Positions 33,501 to 48,500 of a stretch of 64,000 nt of DNA are shown here, one piece after another (position 1 is the first letter of the stretch; every line of letters starts with the position of its first letter). Source of the DNA: Patiria pectinifera (Eukaryota > Echinodermata > Asteroidea > Valvatida > Asterinidae); the NCBI GenBank assembly GCA_029964075.1, contig CM057133.1, positions 13,478,699-13,542,698 on the forward strand, written 5' to 3'. Below the pieces are notes generated by a model. The model ran no database searches and was not told the origin of the DNA. It worked only from the letters and a program-made list of their open reading frames with translations. A program made the translations under genes and the position numbers.

Positions 33501-36500
33501 GGTGCTGCTGTTTGAAGAAATGCCTGTTGAGAAGGGGTGAAAATGACAACCAACACTGTGTTTAGGAGTGGTTTTCTTCACATTTTTAAAAGAGGGGAAA
33601 CTAGTAAGCTATCAACGGCGGATAGAGGGGAGGTCGACAAACTCAATTTTATTTTGTTTTTAAGTGACGTTGCCAAAAAGGCAGCCACTGCATACAGAAC
33701 CGAAATTGCGCCACCATGCACCAATGCCATGAATAGTCCTAGTGCCTTCCCCCCTCCCCTTGCTTTTCACATTAAATTTTGGGCGTAACATTTTTGGACC
33801 CACTTTTTGGGGGAACAAAAACAAAATTTGGCACCCCCCCCCAAAAAAATATTGTTTTCTGGATCCGACCATGTAAACTACACGAACAAAAGTCTTCCTT
33901 GATGATACAAATGATTGTTCAATGTAAGTGTATGTCATCAACCTGGAATTACATTGTGAGTGTTGACACTTTTTTAATTCCAGATGAACAAAATGGCGAC
34001 TCAAGTGAGCCATCAAGTACAATATCACATATTGTAATTTTAGTAAAATTACTGACCATCTATTGGCAGGACATCCTCATACGCATCTTCAAACTCATCA
34101 TCCTCTTCTTCGGAGATGTCTCCCATGGAGGCGGTGGCTGCGGCTAGCTCCGCCCCCCACTGGCTCTTCTGCTCCCCTGCCATCTGCATCATCTACAAGT
34201 TCAAAAACAGAATTCTCCAAATTTCTATGTCATTCATTTGAAGGCACATAGGATCATTAGCATTTGTCCCAAAAGTAAACTACTAAATTATCATCAAATA
34301 GCTTACTTGGATTAAAGATCGTACTGGTACTAAACACCACGTGAAATTATTCTGTCTGGCTTGCTGTCACTTAGAAGAAATCAAGAAATGTAGGTGATTT
34401 CCAATGATCAGTCAATTGACTGATTTTTGGAAATATAGAGTGCTACTGACGGAATTGTGTTTTGGATCAAAAGGTTGTGCGTGGTATTTCGCTATTTTCT
34501 CGAAAAGTATAATATCCACTGAGCTGAAACTTCACCAAGTTAGGTTTTGAACATTCTTCTTTGGTTAACGAGTCAGGACCGTTTGCCTTTTTTTGCCAAT
34601 ATTTTCCAACATTTGTGGCAAACAGTCAGTCCCACTTGCACAGACGTTGCTAACGTAGGTAAACATTAGCACTGTCGGCTTAAGTGGAACGTACCCCAGT
34701 TTTAATAATCTCAAAAGTTTTTTGGTCAGCAATGAGTGTCTAAAATTATGCTAGTGAAGAGGAAAACCCATTATTATAATGTTCAACTCTCTACCAGAAA
34801 CTATCTGTTGGTTACAAGGATTTGCGTACCCTGTGTTTGAGGAGCTCCGGGGGTAACTGGTTGGCCTTGATCTTCTTGTTCTTGACCAGGATCTTCCCAC
34901 GGAGTTGCTCCGGGCTGGGTAGGTGGGGGTCGTCGCTGAAGTCTGTCTCGCACATGAATCTAGTCACAAGCTTCTCCCCAAACACATCCTGTGGAGGGAC
35001 AAATCACAAACAGACTGAGGGGCTTCGTCTCTCTTTTTACTTTTACTTTGACGAATCTTTTACTCCGCAGGAAACAAATCACGAAAGTATTTAGAATTCC
35101 ATTGCTGATGCTAAACACTAACTCTGCTCTTAATTTTTTAGTCTAGGTCTCTTGTCTATAGTCCTTCTGGTCTTTCAGTAATTGTAACATTTCATAAGTT
35201 TAAACCCTGTACACTTGATTTCTTCCTACACAAGTCACGAATGACAATTATATTCACATTGTCCACATAAACCGAATTCAGAGTCCCGACAATCAGTAAC
35301 CCATTCATTACACAACTTGACTCTCCCAAATTGTTCACGAAATCAAATAAACAAACTTTTTTGTTCAACAATTTTTACTTTCTGTTTTTTCGAAACACCC
35401 CTCTAGCTATATAATGGAGTGTCCAGCTCGTGAGTAAGACGTAAACAACTCCTTTTATGGAGATTGGCACTTGCGTAGCGCGAACTGCGTGATGACGCCC
35501 AGATGCAGCTGTGGCGAGTGTGTTATGAATTTAGGACAATGAAATACTAACTCACAACTCTAGTAGTATTGCGCATGTCTACGTGGGGATTATGAATGTT
35601 CAACCAATAAAACGGTAACAGGCACTGGATTTTATAAGGGTCCAAATTTCATGTGACACTGGAAAAGTGTTAAAGACCAGCCAGCCATGTCTTTATCATC
35701 CATTTCAGACTGGCCACGTGATGGGCTCTTGGCCAATTGGAATGGGTAAACTGTCTCAGGTATTTATGAATGGTTTTTTAATAATAGCTGAAAGGATCTT
35801 GCACCCTAGAGACTTACCAAGAAGATCTGGGCCATCCTTGCTTGCTGCGGCAGGGAGCAGTGATTCTCAATGGACAGGATGATGGGGTAGTCGGAGGTCA
35901 CAAACGCCGCCCTGTTAATGGCTTCAACCACATCCTAAAATACCAAGAGCAAAAAGTGTGATCAATAACTTGTCACAATTTCAATTACTGAAAAGGACCA
36001 CAAACAAAACCTGGTAGATTTGTCAACTTGATTCAAGACAATTAAGTTCATCCATAAAAATTCTGAACTAAGTTTCTAGGAACTAATGTCTTTCACTGAC
36101 TCTAAAGTTGGGAAACAGAGTTCAACAAAATTGTATATCCCCAAATTAAATGACGCTCCTCTATAACAACAGACTGTGTCATTTTTTAAAGTAAATTCTA
36201 GAGATAAGCTGGTAGCAATGGATCTGAAATGTAGTGCCATCGTGCTTTGTTTACATGTGTTCTTTCTTTTTGGAGATAGGTGGTAGGGAAAAAAGGAAAA
36301 AGTAGCATGAGCCTCATGTACAGGGCCCAACTGGCTGTACAGAACATGTACTACTTGGTTAAAAGTTAGTAAAACGGAGCAAATGGGGTACCTGTTCCCC
36401 CTTTTCAGTGTCGGCCAATTTCAATAAGGGCAGATAATACATGCCTGAGAAAATATGTTAGCTTAAAACAAGAAAAACTCATCACAAGGCACCTGGGCCA

Positions 36501-39500
36501 GTAACCTGATTTTTCTGAGCAAACCTCTTCTGTTCTTGGCGGTTTCATCTCACCTTGAAGACAATCTTGGATGTCAGTGTGTGACCGTGGTAGATCATCG
36601 GGCTACCATCATCTCCGTCCCAGCAATCAAGCTCAACACACCGGCAGCCAGTCAGTAGAATCTGCAAGAGGGGTTAGGCAACACATTAAAACCCTAATCC
36701 TCCCAGATCTAGGGGTGTGCATTTACAGATAGTAGGCCTTTGGGAATCGGGTACCCGATTGAAAAAAAAAATGGGTACCTAGGTACCTGTTAAAGAAACC
36801 TAACCCAAGATTTAAATCTCTGAACTTGCTGTTCACATTGTTCATAAAGGTCCGCACGATAATAGTACCACGTCGGTGCATCAATACAGCAAATACAAGT
36901 ATGTGGAGTGAGCTCTTTAGCTTTACAGTGTAGGCATTTTCACAAGCGTCATAAACGTGTATCTGTTGTGTTTCTCTATTTAGCCTGGCTTTCATTTTGA
37001 AAATTTCCCATAAATGACGTTCAAACCTTTCTTTTTCATTGTTTGAGAAGTTACAAGGTTATTTGTAAAGTTGGTTACGGGTACTCAATTCCGTAACCTG
37101 GAACTGGTTCCTGACATCAGTGGTCGGGTACTCGGGTACCCGGTTCCGTTACACAGCCCAACCCAGATGTCTCAAAATATATCAGGTGGTTTGAAGTTTG
37201 CAGGATTGCGGAAAATACAGCCCGGCCTTTATTACTGTACTTTATATGGAACTTCAAGTATTAGTTAGGAAAAAAAAACTTTGAAAACAATATTTTTTGC
37301 AGGCCGATTGCTCTGCTTGTGCATTCTGTTAGTCACAATTTATACTCGTGAAGAAGTTGATGAATAAAACTGTTTTGGAAATTTCTAAATCAAAAATTGT
37401 TAAGTCTCAATCCTCGGTTCAATATGATCACCATGAGAATATTCTGATCGCAATTCATAATATCGCCAATAACATTCATTTATTGCTGTTGTTATGGATA
37501 TTGTTCTGGGCAAAAAATATTGCTTAGCCAAAATCTGGGTACTGGGCTAACTTCAGCACACCAAAGTGATATAAATTGATTTTGCTGTTTAAAGAAACAC
37601 ATTTTCAGCCAAGGAATTGGAAGGATGTACCTGTGCATAGATCTCAACGGAGGATTCGCCCTTTAGCTGGTGCCCTGTCAAGTAGGTGTTGTGGGAAGAG
37701 TCAATGAAGTAATGGCTCAGCGGGTGATTCTGCTCCTGTCAATAAACATGTAAGAAACAACACCACAACATAGTAAATGGGTCAAACACAGTTTCGAGTA
37801 ATCAAATACTAAATTATTTGAAAAGGGGCAGACCTAAGGCGCATGTGCTGCTAACCACGCCCACAGTGGGCGGGGCCTATATGGATATGTCTATATCAGT
37901 TGCATTGTTAATCTGTACCTCTTGTTTGTAGGCACGCTCCTCACTGTTGAAGGCATAGCTCTCTTTATCCATCATGAAGCGGGCAAAGCCTTCGAAAGAC
38001 AGGCACTGCTGGTCCCTGACGGAAGCCGTCGGCTCATGGCGCTGGGTTGGAAAAAAAGGTAAAAAGCTGTTACATGCACGATAAAAAATTCATAAATATT
38101 TTGTCACATTTTTCCTGATGAGACAAATCCCCGACCACACAGTAACTGTCACCTCGCAATATCTTTTATAACTGAAAGTTGCAATGATATACACAGGGGT
38201 GTGTTTGACCACTGATAAAAAATAGCTTTAAACACCTGAAAAAGGTGTAAAAAAGCTAAAGTTTGGAAATGTCCTATACTTTTGTACAAGGCAAGTGAGG
38301 GAAAAAAGCTGAAATCCAAAACAAAAAAAGCTGAAATGAGCTTTAAAGCTGAGATTTCACACCCCTGTATACACCACGAACAGTTAGGAATCCATGAGCC
38401 AATTTACTGCCCTTTCTAACAAAAAGTGTGGAGTACAGAAGCATTTGGGTCCAAAATACAAATAGTTTCAAGAAAAATTTCAGAAAAACAAATATTGCTA
38501 GTGACCGGCTCTAATCATCCCATTTTTTTTGTCTTAATAGCAGCACAAAGAAATTTGGATCCATACTTTGTGTGCAAAAGAGATACCCAAACAGAACAAA
38601 AATCGAGCAAACTTTCTTGATATTCCAAGCATGACTTTTGAAATTTTAGTTTGAATAATCAAGCCAAATTTGCTGGACAAGACAAAATTTCACTGCCATT
38701 TTCACTTGGAATCTACTTTAAGACACACACACCAGTGACCTTTTGATCAATTCAGTCCAATTGGAAATCAGTTAGGTTAAAGCGCTGTCTGCACAGCTAA
38801 CAGGCTGAAAAAAAACAAAAAGCCTCAGGCCGTGAAACCGATGATGAAATACTACCCTTCTAATGGCATGATGGAATAAGACGGGCCTGAATTTCAGGAA
38901 TAGGAACCCCGCATGACCATGGGCCTACATACACACGTAGAGTAGCTTGAGAATTCTAACTGACCAGAAAGCCTTTTGAAATAACCTTGTAGGGGCATCA
39001 CTACACAGCAAAAAAGTACACTAACGAACACATTTTCTGGAATGAAGGTTTCAGAAAAAAAGGAAAAATCAGTTCAACATTCGGGAGATTTATTTTCTGA
39101 ATTGAAAAAAGTGGAAATTAAAAAAAGGGGGGGATTTTGATACAAAACAAAAATCCAAGGAAAACATTCTCAGCTACTTCTTTTTTGAGGGGGGGGGGGG
39201 TTAAAAGTATGTAAATGAAGATATTTATGCCGGTGTAAAGCAAGCCCAATTCAAGTAGGGTGACAAAAGGCCACATATTCTCCCATGCACAAATCTTAGT
39301 ACAAGATGCAGAAAGTAAGCCCTCACACACTTTCCGTTTGGTGTAAGCATGTTTTTCTCATGTCACATTACGTGAGTACAGATTATTAAACCACGTTAGG
39401 TTCTTCTCAAAACTTAACAACAGCCACCAGAGACCTTACGAGGAGATGGTCATTCCATGCCAAATCCGGGACAAAAATTTTAAAGATCACAGGGTGCTGA

Positions 39501-42500
39501 ACTCCCTGAAAAAAAATCCAAGAATACCTAGCCCCTTTGCATATCGGAAAATGTCTCCTCTGATCGGACTGCCATGCTTGGATGACACGATGAATACTAA
39601 TCACGCCTGGATTCCATCACCCGATCAGAGCTTCAAATAAATTTGTAATGATCGGGGAAGGCATCCGGGGCAGGGCCTGGGGCAAAAGTGGGCTCTGTTT
39701 ACGGCGTTTATCTGTTCCAGGATTCAGTTTATAATGAGCCAAGCATTGGAGCCAGGCAGTTGGAATTTACTGACCTAACTGAATTGAGGACATTCAGTGT
39801 AGAGTGTAGCGTTAGACGGTGTAATTTAGAGTTAGATAGGACAACATTCGATACTGATTGTGTGAACATTGCACAGTTGGGCCTAAACTAACATTTAAGT
39901 ACTCCTTGTAGTACCACAAACTGAACCTCTCGTGAGTATTACTGCAAGCCACACTACACATTCTCGCTATCTCACTTCACATGCGGTTATCACTTGGCAA
40001 CTTCGGTCTTTTTTTTATGCACTTATTTAAAATCCTGAATTCTATTTTCTCCAGTCTCTTCAGTGTTTAGGGAATGAGAATTTGATTTTTGTTATCATTC
40101 CAAAATGATTTCTGCAATCTATTAGCAGACTGTGTTCTTAATTCTGATGACACTATTTTTGGTATTTTGAATTCAGTATCTTTGTAGAAAATGCGATTTG
40201 CTTACACATTTTACAGTTGAGGCCACGCAAATCATTACAGGTGCATTGCTGTGATTGCCATCTCTATTTTGTGTTGCCTTTTGTATGGTTATGTCGTCTT
40301 CGTTGTCGTTTTACCCCAAACTTTCCCTCAAAAAATCCAAACCCTGTCTGCTTTCCACGACACGTCTGTCGGTTTTAAACGTCGCCAACTAGTTTGGCAA
40401 CTCCAATAACCTTAAAGTGGATTCTTGTTCTCTTTTAGCAACAGGGCCCGCAACTACACAATCGCAAGTACAGTGATCCTATCGGACATCCGTTCATCCA
40501 CCAACCTGGATGATTCTCAAGACGGCGTCCTCCTCCAGATCCTCCTCCTGTTCCCGGCTCAGGAACTGCTTCAGTTCCTCGGCGCCCATCACGTGGGTGG
40601 TCACCGTCTGGACACCGGTGCTGTTGGCCTGGACGCTGGAGGCCGCGATGGCGTCGGCAACGCGCCGGTTGCTGTCGGTGAGAGGCTCTACGAACATGTT
40701 CCTGCTCAAGCTGAACACTGCGGGTGCATAAGAGAGAGAGCAGAATTAACAAGTGCAGAAATCTAAGATATAAGTTTCTTCAGACCATCACTGGAGATCA
40801 CCACATACAATTGCAGTCGAGCAAGTTGAGCAAAGAAATTTACTGGGGTGGAATTTGAACCTGCCGCTGATTTTGGGAAAATTTTGCGCAATGGCGTAAC
40901 TCCACTTAGGCCCAAAAAAAAAGTCTCCGGTTTCTGGTATGGAGCTTGCCCCAAAAGTGGTGCGGCGATGCGGCTTATTTTTATTTTTTGTTACTTTTTT
41001 TTCCTTCAAATGTCGGCTGATGACTGCAAATGGTGCCCAACTAAATTTAGTGCAAAATGTATAGGAGCCCAGAGTCACAACACTAGCAATATTAGAAATT
41101 TTGAATTGAATAACTAGTGTAAGAGAGGATACATACTGGTTCCCTGCATGTATTCCGTTTCACCGTCATCACTCTTGGCCGGTAACTGCTCCTTGTTGGC
41201 GGAGTAGGCTTTGGAGTAGGAGTCAAAGATGTCCTTGATGTCCTTCCTACAACGCAGACTGAAAGACTTGAACAACTCCACAAACTCTGCACGCGAAGAT
41301 AAAAAAGCAATGCTTAAAAATTAAATACAAACTAATCAGTGCTTGAAGTTTACAATGGATTCTCTGCACCAACTGTAGATGAGACTAGATGTGCACAGAG
41401 TCCCAATGAATCAAAATAGACTTTGCATATTATAAAAAGTGGAATCTTTTGCCTTTTTTGTGATTACAAAATTTGGCTTGGAGACTCAAAGACTTAAAGT
41501 AATAAAAGCCTGACTACTTATCAAACTTAACCCTTTCATGTTCACATACTAAAAATATCCTGGGAAATGTTTAGCACAATATCCTAATGGCTTACGGAAG
41601 TTTTGTAGTCGAGTACATTTCCATGAGTACGAGTACAAGTACTTTGCAATGAGTACGAGTATGAATATGAGTATGAGTACTCTGTCATGAGTACTAGTAG
41701 CAGTACGAGTGCAAGGCAATTTTTTCCACGAGTACGAGAACAAGAATGTATTTTTTTCTTGTGAGTAATTTTTTCTTAAACAAGTCCATCACAAGTCCAA
41801 TCACAAGTAAATCATGAGTCTAGTTACAAGTCCAGTCATAAGTAACAGTGGCTGGACAATAATTTTAAAAAATGCCTTTGTCAAAGCTCATTTGAATAGC
41901 TTGTGAGTTGAATTGGGACTGGAGGACTTGTGATGGACTTGCAGGGACTTGAAGGGACTTGTAAAGGACTAGACTACATCCCTGGTACGTTCTCGTAAGT
42001 ACGAGTATCAACGAATGTACTCAAGTACGAGTACGAGTAGTACAACACTGGCTTATCATGACATGGTTACAGTTTGGGCTTACCGGCGAAGGTGAGTTGG
42101 GAGTTCATAGTCAGCAGGCCCTGTGTTCCCGCGGTTGAGACGTTATGGGTCTTCTTCCGGGCATAGTAAGACAACGGAATGTCCTGGCCGAGCTCACTGT
42201 AGCTGGAATCAGTCCGGCTCTTGGTGGAGCTACGCGTGGAGTCAGTCCGGCTCCGGTCCGTGAGAATGGAGGCGGAGACTGATGTTGAGTCGTAATCTGG
42301 GGGGGGGGGGGGTTATGGACCAACAAAGGGGAACAAATGGGGAGTTTGTTTGGCTCAGGTAACATAAAAAAGCCCTATCTGCAACCACAAGCTCAACCTA
42401 CATATGAAATGATCGCTCGATTGGTGTCTGGTATTGCGATTTTGGCTTATAACTTGGGATTCCAATCTTTGAGGTTAAGAGTACATGATTGAGCCTAGGT

Positions 42501-45500
42501 TTCATAATAAATGCTTGTGCTCCTTTTTTTCAGGCAAGGTAAAGCAACTATTTGTCTTTTAAGTATTTTCAAAGAAACCACATAGGGAAACTAACTAGGT
42601 GCATTATAACTGTTACTATTTTATGGTCGAAAAAAGTCCGGTGCTCTACCAACTGAGCTATCCAGCCCTGTTTGCAGTTCCCAATTTTGTCAATGGTCTT
42701 TGTTCAATGGACCCTAGTCAGAAGCCATAAACCTGTATATGCCATGTAGCAATGTTGCAAACCCAGGAAATAGCAAACGGGGATCACTCAGAGAGGTTAC
42801 AGCTTATTATTACAAATTTTCAAAGAAAATGGCTTCCGACTACAGAATATTTAGTCTTACAAGATGTATGTATCTCTTCAGTACACATATTAAAAGGGTT
42901 TGCTTCAATGAGCTCCGTGCGCTAACAACGACGTCTCATGGGCAGGACATTTAGCTGGTTGACGCACACCGTTCCTTGTGTGTGACACACGTACACCAGG
43001 GGATTTGTACTATGCACACCAGTGGCCGCGCTTTGCGGCAAATGAATTGCAGTCTGGCAATATGGCGTCGGTCAATCACCCCAATTGTACTTCCTTTGCC
43101 AGTGAGGGGGTACTTGTGAATGGAGCGGATAGTGGAATTGTTAGCAAAAAAAATTAGTGTCCTGCTGATTCGCAATGTTTACCAAAGTTTTCCTCCACAT
43201 TTTTACCTTTGCTATCAGGTGCCGACTCATTCGGTTCGGATATGCCGCTGTCGTCGTTTGTCGTCCGAGACCCGTCTGGTATATCCATGCTCGATGACGG
43301 TGAATCGTCCATGTCGATGGAGCCGTGGAAGGCGTCGCTGGCCGCGGAGCGAGTTTGGACTTTCTTCATGGCCTTCTTCTTGAAACTCTGAGTCTTGCGA
43401 CCTCGGTTTCTTAGCTTGGCATCGTCAGAACCCTGAGCGCATTTTTATTCAAAGCATTACTTAACTTTGAAGTTAAGTACAGTTTTCTGCTAACAACATT
43501 TTACCGGGAACTTCACCTGCCCAAAACGTGCACTTCACCGGCATGTTAAATCATAACGTCCTTTTCCCTGGAATAAACTTGGCTTTACCTACCCACTTCA
43601 ATGGGTGGCTATCGCACTTGGAGTATATTTTGTTACATTAGTATTACAGGCTAACATCCTTTTGCAGGGGGAAAAATAATGAAAAACCTCCTCCCGTCTT
43701 TTTCATACTGTTAATTGCGTCAGAATGCCATAGCCCCCCCGAGACAGATTGTATATCAAATGAAAGGAATTTCCATGCTGTATCGATTACCTGAAAAATC
43801 CAAATGTAACCTTTTGACCCATTTCTCGCCCTAACGACCTTCTTCCACGCAACCGACGAATCCTATTCTTACCTTCTGAGAAACAAGTGATTTTTGCTTG
43901 ATGACAATCTTCTTGGTCGGTGTGCTGAACCCCGTCGGCGGTTTGTTGAGCGTGGACCCAGAGTCGGCATTCTGGTTCCGATCGTTCGGCAGTTTCTTCA
44001 TTGCTAGGTTCCTGCCACCGAAAACCTGTGGAATAATGGGTCATTGAAAGGGGAGTTTTGATAAATATTAATAATAATGTGGTGTTTATATAGCGCTTTA
44101 TACCAAAGGTCTCAAAGAGCTTCACAATTATAACCCCTGTTCATCAGGCCATGAGACCAGTTTTTTGCAGCAGCTCGAGATCAGCGCATTCTGGTCTCTG
44201 CCGTCACAGGTGCTCATTTGTACTCATGGGTGGAGAGAGGCAAGTGTAGTAAAGTGTCTTGCCCATGAACACCAGCACCAAGTTCCCCATCAGGGTTCGA
44301 ACCCATATACCACGGCACATGAGTCCAACACCGTTACCATTGGACCACAGTGCTCCAAGGTATGAAATGGACATTGATGGGTATGGCTAGGGGTAATCAC
44401 CTTGGTGTCCCTGCAGGTGTCAACGGCAAGAAAAAAGAAAAGAAGCCTTCCCTGCAAAGCAGACACTGTTGCATACTATATCTGAGTAAGACTATTCACA
44501 CAGTGTGCACAATTTACAACGCAATTCACACAAATATTGGTGACACCATCTGCTTCGGCACAAAACCTTGTGTGTTTCTTTGCGTTCTTAAGGATGGCGT
44601 AAAGTTATTCTGCTGTTTATATTGTGCCAGGGATAATTCAGCTTAATTTTGGTTGCAAAAACGTGGAATGGACTGAAAACATCTTTTATAATATTAATTT
44701 GGGGGCAAGAGTTATGCTCACTTTGATAGCTTCCAGAGGAGTTGGTCCAACACACTTCCCGTCTTCAAAGAACAAGTTGAGGTACTCTCGCTGCAGCCAG
44801 ACAATCCTCCGATCGGCAGTAAACATCCGGTGTTTCCTGATAGCCCTGATCAGGGCCTGCAGACCGTAAGCCCATAGCAAGACGGTCTTCTTGGGCGCCA
44901 CAAAATGCAAGAGTCTGTTGTCCGCGATGCCGCCGCCGTACAAGACCGTGAAGGCGTTCTCGCTGGGGCTGAGCCCCGGGAGGTTGTGGCGCTTGGACAT
45001 AGCCCCAAAGTCCACCTCCTGGTCCCCCAAGAAGACATCCTTGGCACTCATCAGGTCCAGGTAGCCTTCCTCGAGACCGTTGGCTATCACGGTGCTGGAG
45101 CTGTACTTGCTGCTCAGCACAGACTCCAAGGAGCTCTCCGTGTCCTCCCCGGCTGGCGAGGTCTTGGACCAGACCAGGAGGCTGTTGGTGGGATCCAGAC
45201 GCAGATGGCACAGAGCCGACTTCTCCTCGTCCCAGTGAATTGCTGTGGTACCGTGGTGCATGCACTGCAGGAGGTGAATGTCCCTCTCTAGCAGGTGATG
45301 TGGAATGATCTCGATTTGGTGGGGGGTGGGGACGGGGTGGATCGGATCGTAGGGATACTCTTGATCATCGCAAGTGATGTAAGACGTCTTGCCAGTTGAC
45401 TTGATGTCATCATCATCTTTGCCTTCACTATTAAATTTAAAAAGAAAAAAAAGTGAAAAATTACAAAAATGTACACTTCTGTTGTTGTAGCCTTTTTCCT

Positions 45501-48500
45501 CCATGTACTTCAAAAATATAGTCGAGTCCAAGTACTTTGCTTCTCGAGTACTTGTACCGTGAATCCGAGACCGAGTATTTTGATATTCGAATATGAGTGC
45601 GACTACAAGTATTCTCAAAAAGTACTTGAGTGGGGAGTGTGGTCTTGTGGTTAGGGTTCATGATCAGAGGGCCAGGGGTTCGAATCCAGCTGCTGGCCAT
45701 ATGTTGTGTCCTTGGGCAAGCCACTTCACCCCCACTTGCCTCTCTCACCCCCACTTGCCTCTCTCCACCCAGGAGTATAAATGGGTACCAGTTTTATCCG
45801 GGGAGTCACCTACAATGGACTAGCATCCCGTCCGGGGGGAGTTGAAATATTCTCAGTCGTTTCATGCTACTGAAACCGGAGATAAACGCTGGTCTGATGG
45901 GCCACATTGGCTCGTGACAGACTTAACTTACTTCACTACTCGAGTTGTACTTGAGTCGAGTACGAGTACCGAGTACGAGTACAACACAAATATTACCTGT
46001 CAGTGTCTTTCTCCATGCTGTTGTTTCTCTCAGCTGCTTTTCGGCATAATCTGATGTCGGTCAACACCCAATGAGTTCTCATCATTTTTTCCGTGTGGAG
46101 CAGGCCGCCAGTGTATTCTACAGTGGCATCTTTTGGGGTTCCGTTTTCAGAATCCTAGATAACCAAACGAGGGGGGAAAAAAACAAAGTTGTTATCAAAT
46201 AGGTTTTATCACAGGTTTTATCACAATAATTACTTTGAATACACATTGTCCCCCACTCCTCCGTGCAAACCCCAAAACAGTTACTTTTTTGTTCTTTTTT
46301 CTCCTAAAAATGTAGGTTCTGAAGTGTAACATATTTTCTGTCCCTGTTACCAATTACTGTTAGCATTTTGCCATTCAAGTATGCGCCTTATTCTTGAGTC
46401 GGCCATATTGAACTGAACGTTAGGTAAAATCTTAATTTTTGGAACTTGCGAAGAGAAATGAAAGCAAGTTAATGTATAAGAAATTCCAGTCTGCTTCAAC
46501 GAATAATTTTAAATTTGTAATTAAACATTCCCTAATGTTTAGAGCCACATTTTAAAAAAAAATGACAGTGAAATAAGGCTGCATTGTGCCTGAATGAATA
46601 GTCTGGCGCCATCCCATTCAACAGTTAACAATTAATGAAATACATTCAGGGAACTCGATAAAAATGGCCAAACTCGTGAATAAGGCCCATCATTAAGAAT
46701 GACTTCAAACAATTTTGTATTCGTTAGGTAGGTTGTTTGCTATTCATAAATACTCTCGGAGGACGACTGCATCAAGGAGTGCATCAGAATTATAAAAATC
46801 ATAGATGTCAGATGTAACAGGGACAGGAAAAAAGCGGACCCCAAGTTTATAGAATGACCTATATATGTAAAAAATGTTAATGACAGCCACCATGTACCAG
46901 CCAGGAATTCCTGCTTTTAACCCCCTCCGGATAAGTCCCTCCAGACGTTGTCTCCAGAGAGAACAATATTAATACAGAGCACAAGAGTAACTGGCATTGT
47001 GCCAGCCAATGCTCTGCTGCATTGGGGCTGCGCTAGTCTGAACATTTGGGAATCTCAATACTCTGTATGAGAGTCCCAAAAGTTACGATAGTAAAAACAT
47101 GCAACACAAGAAAATAGACTGGCACATGAAACAACCAGTCCAACAACCCTTTCGTACTGCATCAATCAACCGTGTCAAAAGAAAACATCTGGTTCCAGGT
47201 CTCTTTTTCTACACATTCTCTACACATAGTCATGCCACCAGACTACTGAAGAGGTCAGTCCTTTTAAATAGTTGGACATGTGCCAGTCTAGTCTTAGGCT
47301 TCAAATTGAAATCACTTGGCTTCACTCTCAGGTGCAAAATGTTGAAGAAAGGTCTCCTTTAAAAATTTAATCGAGTACAAAACTCGAAACTGTAAAAGCC
47401 TTTTCCTGAGTATTTTTAAACATTTTTGACGCGTCAATAAATGCAAATTTTAAACAGCCATAACTTGTCAACGGAATGTCCGATTGAAGTGCAATAAACA
47501 GTATTGTAGAGAAAATTTTATTCCTTTTCCTAATACCCGCAAATCCTCATTTTGACCTCTGCCTACTTCTGTCTCATTTTGCCAGAACGCCTCACAAAAG
47601 TTTTTCCTAAAAAAAATCTTACTTTGTCTGTGGAGTCAGGAACAGCAACCACCGGAGAATTCTCCTCGTAAATGCTCTGCAGCTCTCGCAAGAAAGCCCC
47701 AAAGTACGGCACCACCTTGCAGCCCGGTATGCAGATGGCCCGGTCCACGGCATCCCGATACTCCATACTATTGCTGTTGATGGACTCGTACAGGGCCATC
47801 ATGGCCTCCACGTCCCCCTCGTCCGAGCCCTGGAAGAGCGGCCGGACCAACATGGACCTGGAGCAATCGAAAAAATTCCTGGGATGGGCAGGGGGTAGGG
47901 CCGCGATGCACACACATGGCAGAAGATGGGTGAAAACAAAAAGGGGGATTGGCGTGAGCACACATTAGTCTAGGCATGGAAGTGTTTTAATCATGAATTT
48001 CTTTTGTTTGGCTTGTGTATGTGTTTAAAATACAAGCACTAATTCTTATTATTGTGAGTTAAACTAGCTTGAGCTTTGGCCAAGTTCGCGCAAGAACTAT
48101 AGTTGACCAATGGCTAACCATCCGACGAACTTCTGCCCGTTGACTCTGACTGTCGACTATGGTGGTTGACTGACGTTTGGAACCATACTACTGGAACTGG
48201 ATGCATCGCTGGTAACATCTCTAGCGTGCGCAAGCGTGCGTGCATTCATAATAGCAAGGAGCCAGGATCCAGAAGTTTGTTTTTTTTTTTTTTTCTGACA
48301 TTTGACCACCAGAGCTATTCACGTTGCTATCCAGCGCGCGTGTAAGGTCACAAATCAACCACTGGTCGACTAATGGTCCTTGCCCAAACTTGGCCTTTGA
48401 TTGTGACCAAATCTCATAATATGAGTTAGGGATTGCTGAATGGTTTAATTCCCAAGCACATTTTCCGGCAGGTTTGAAGAAAACAAATCTTGTTCAACTT

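Noticed and set aside
33660..34147. 122-codon open frames on both strands
   Set aside because: They overlap each other and run across a C-run and the PLC-epsilon linker exon; no independent support.
42633..42668. Possible tRNA gene
   Set aside because: Only the 5' half (acceptor strand and D arm) is present; no anticodon arm or T arm follows.
44905..45291. Long open frames antisense to, or in other frames of, the large PLC-epsilon exon
   Set aside because: Shadows of a GC-rich coding exon; the PLC-epsilon frame explains the region.
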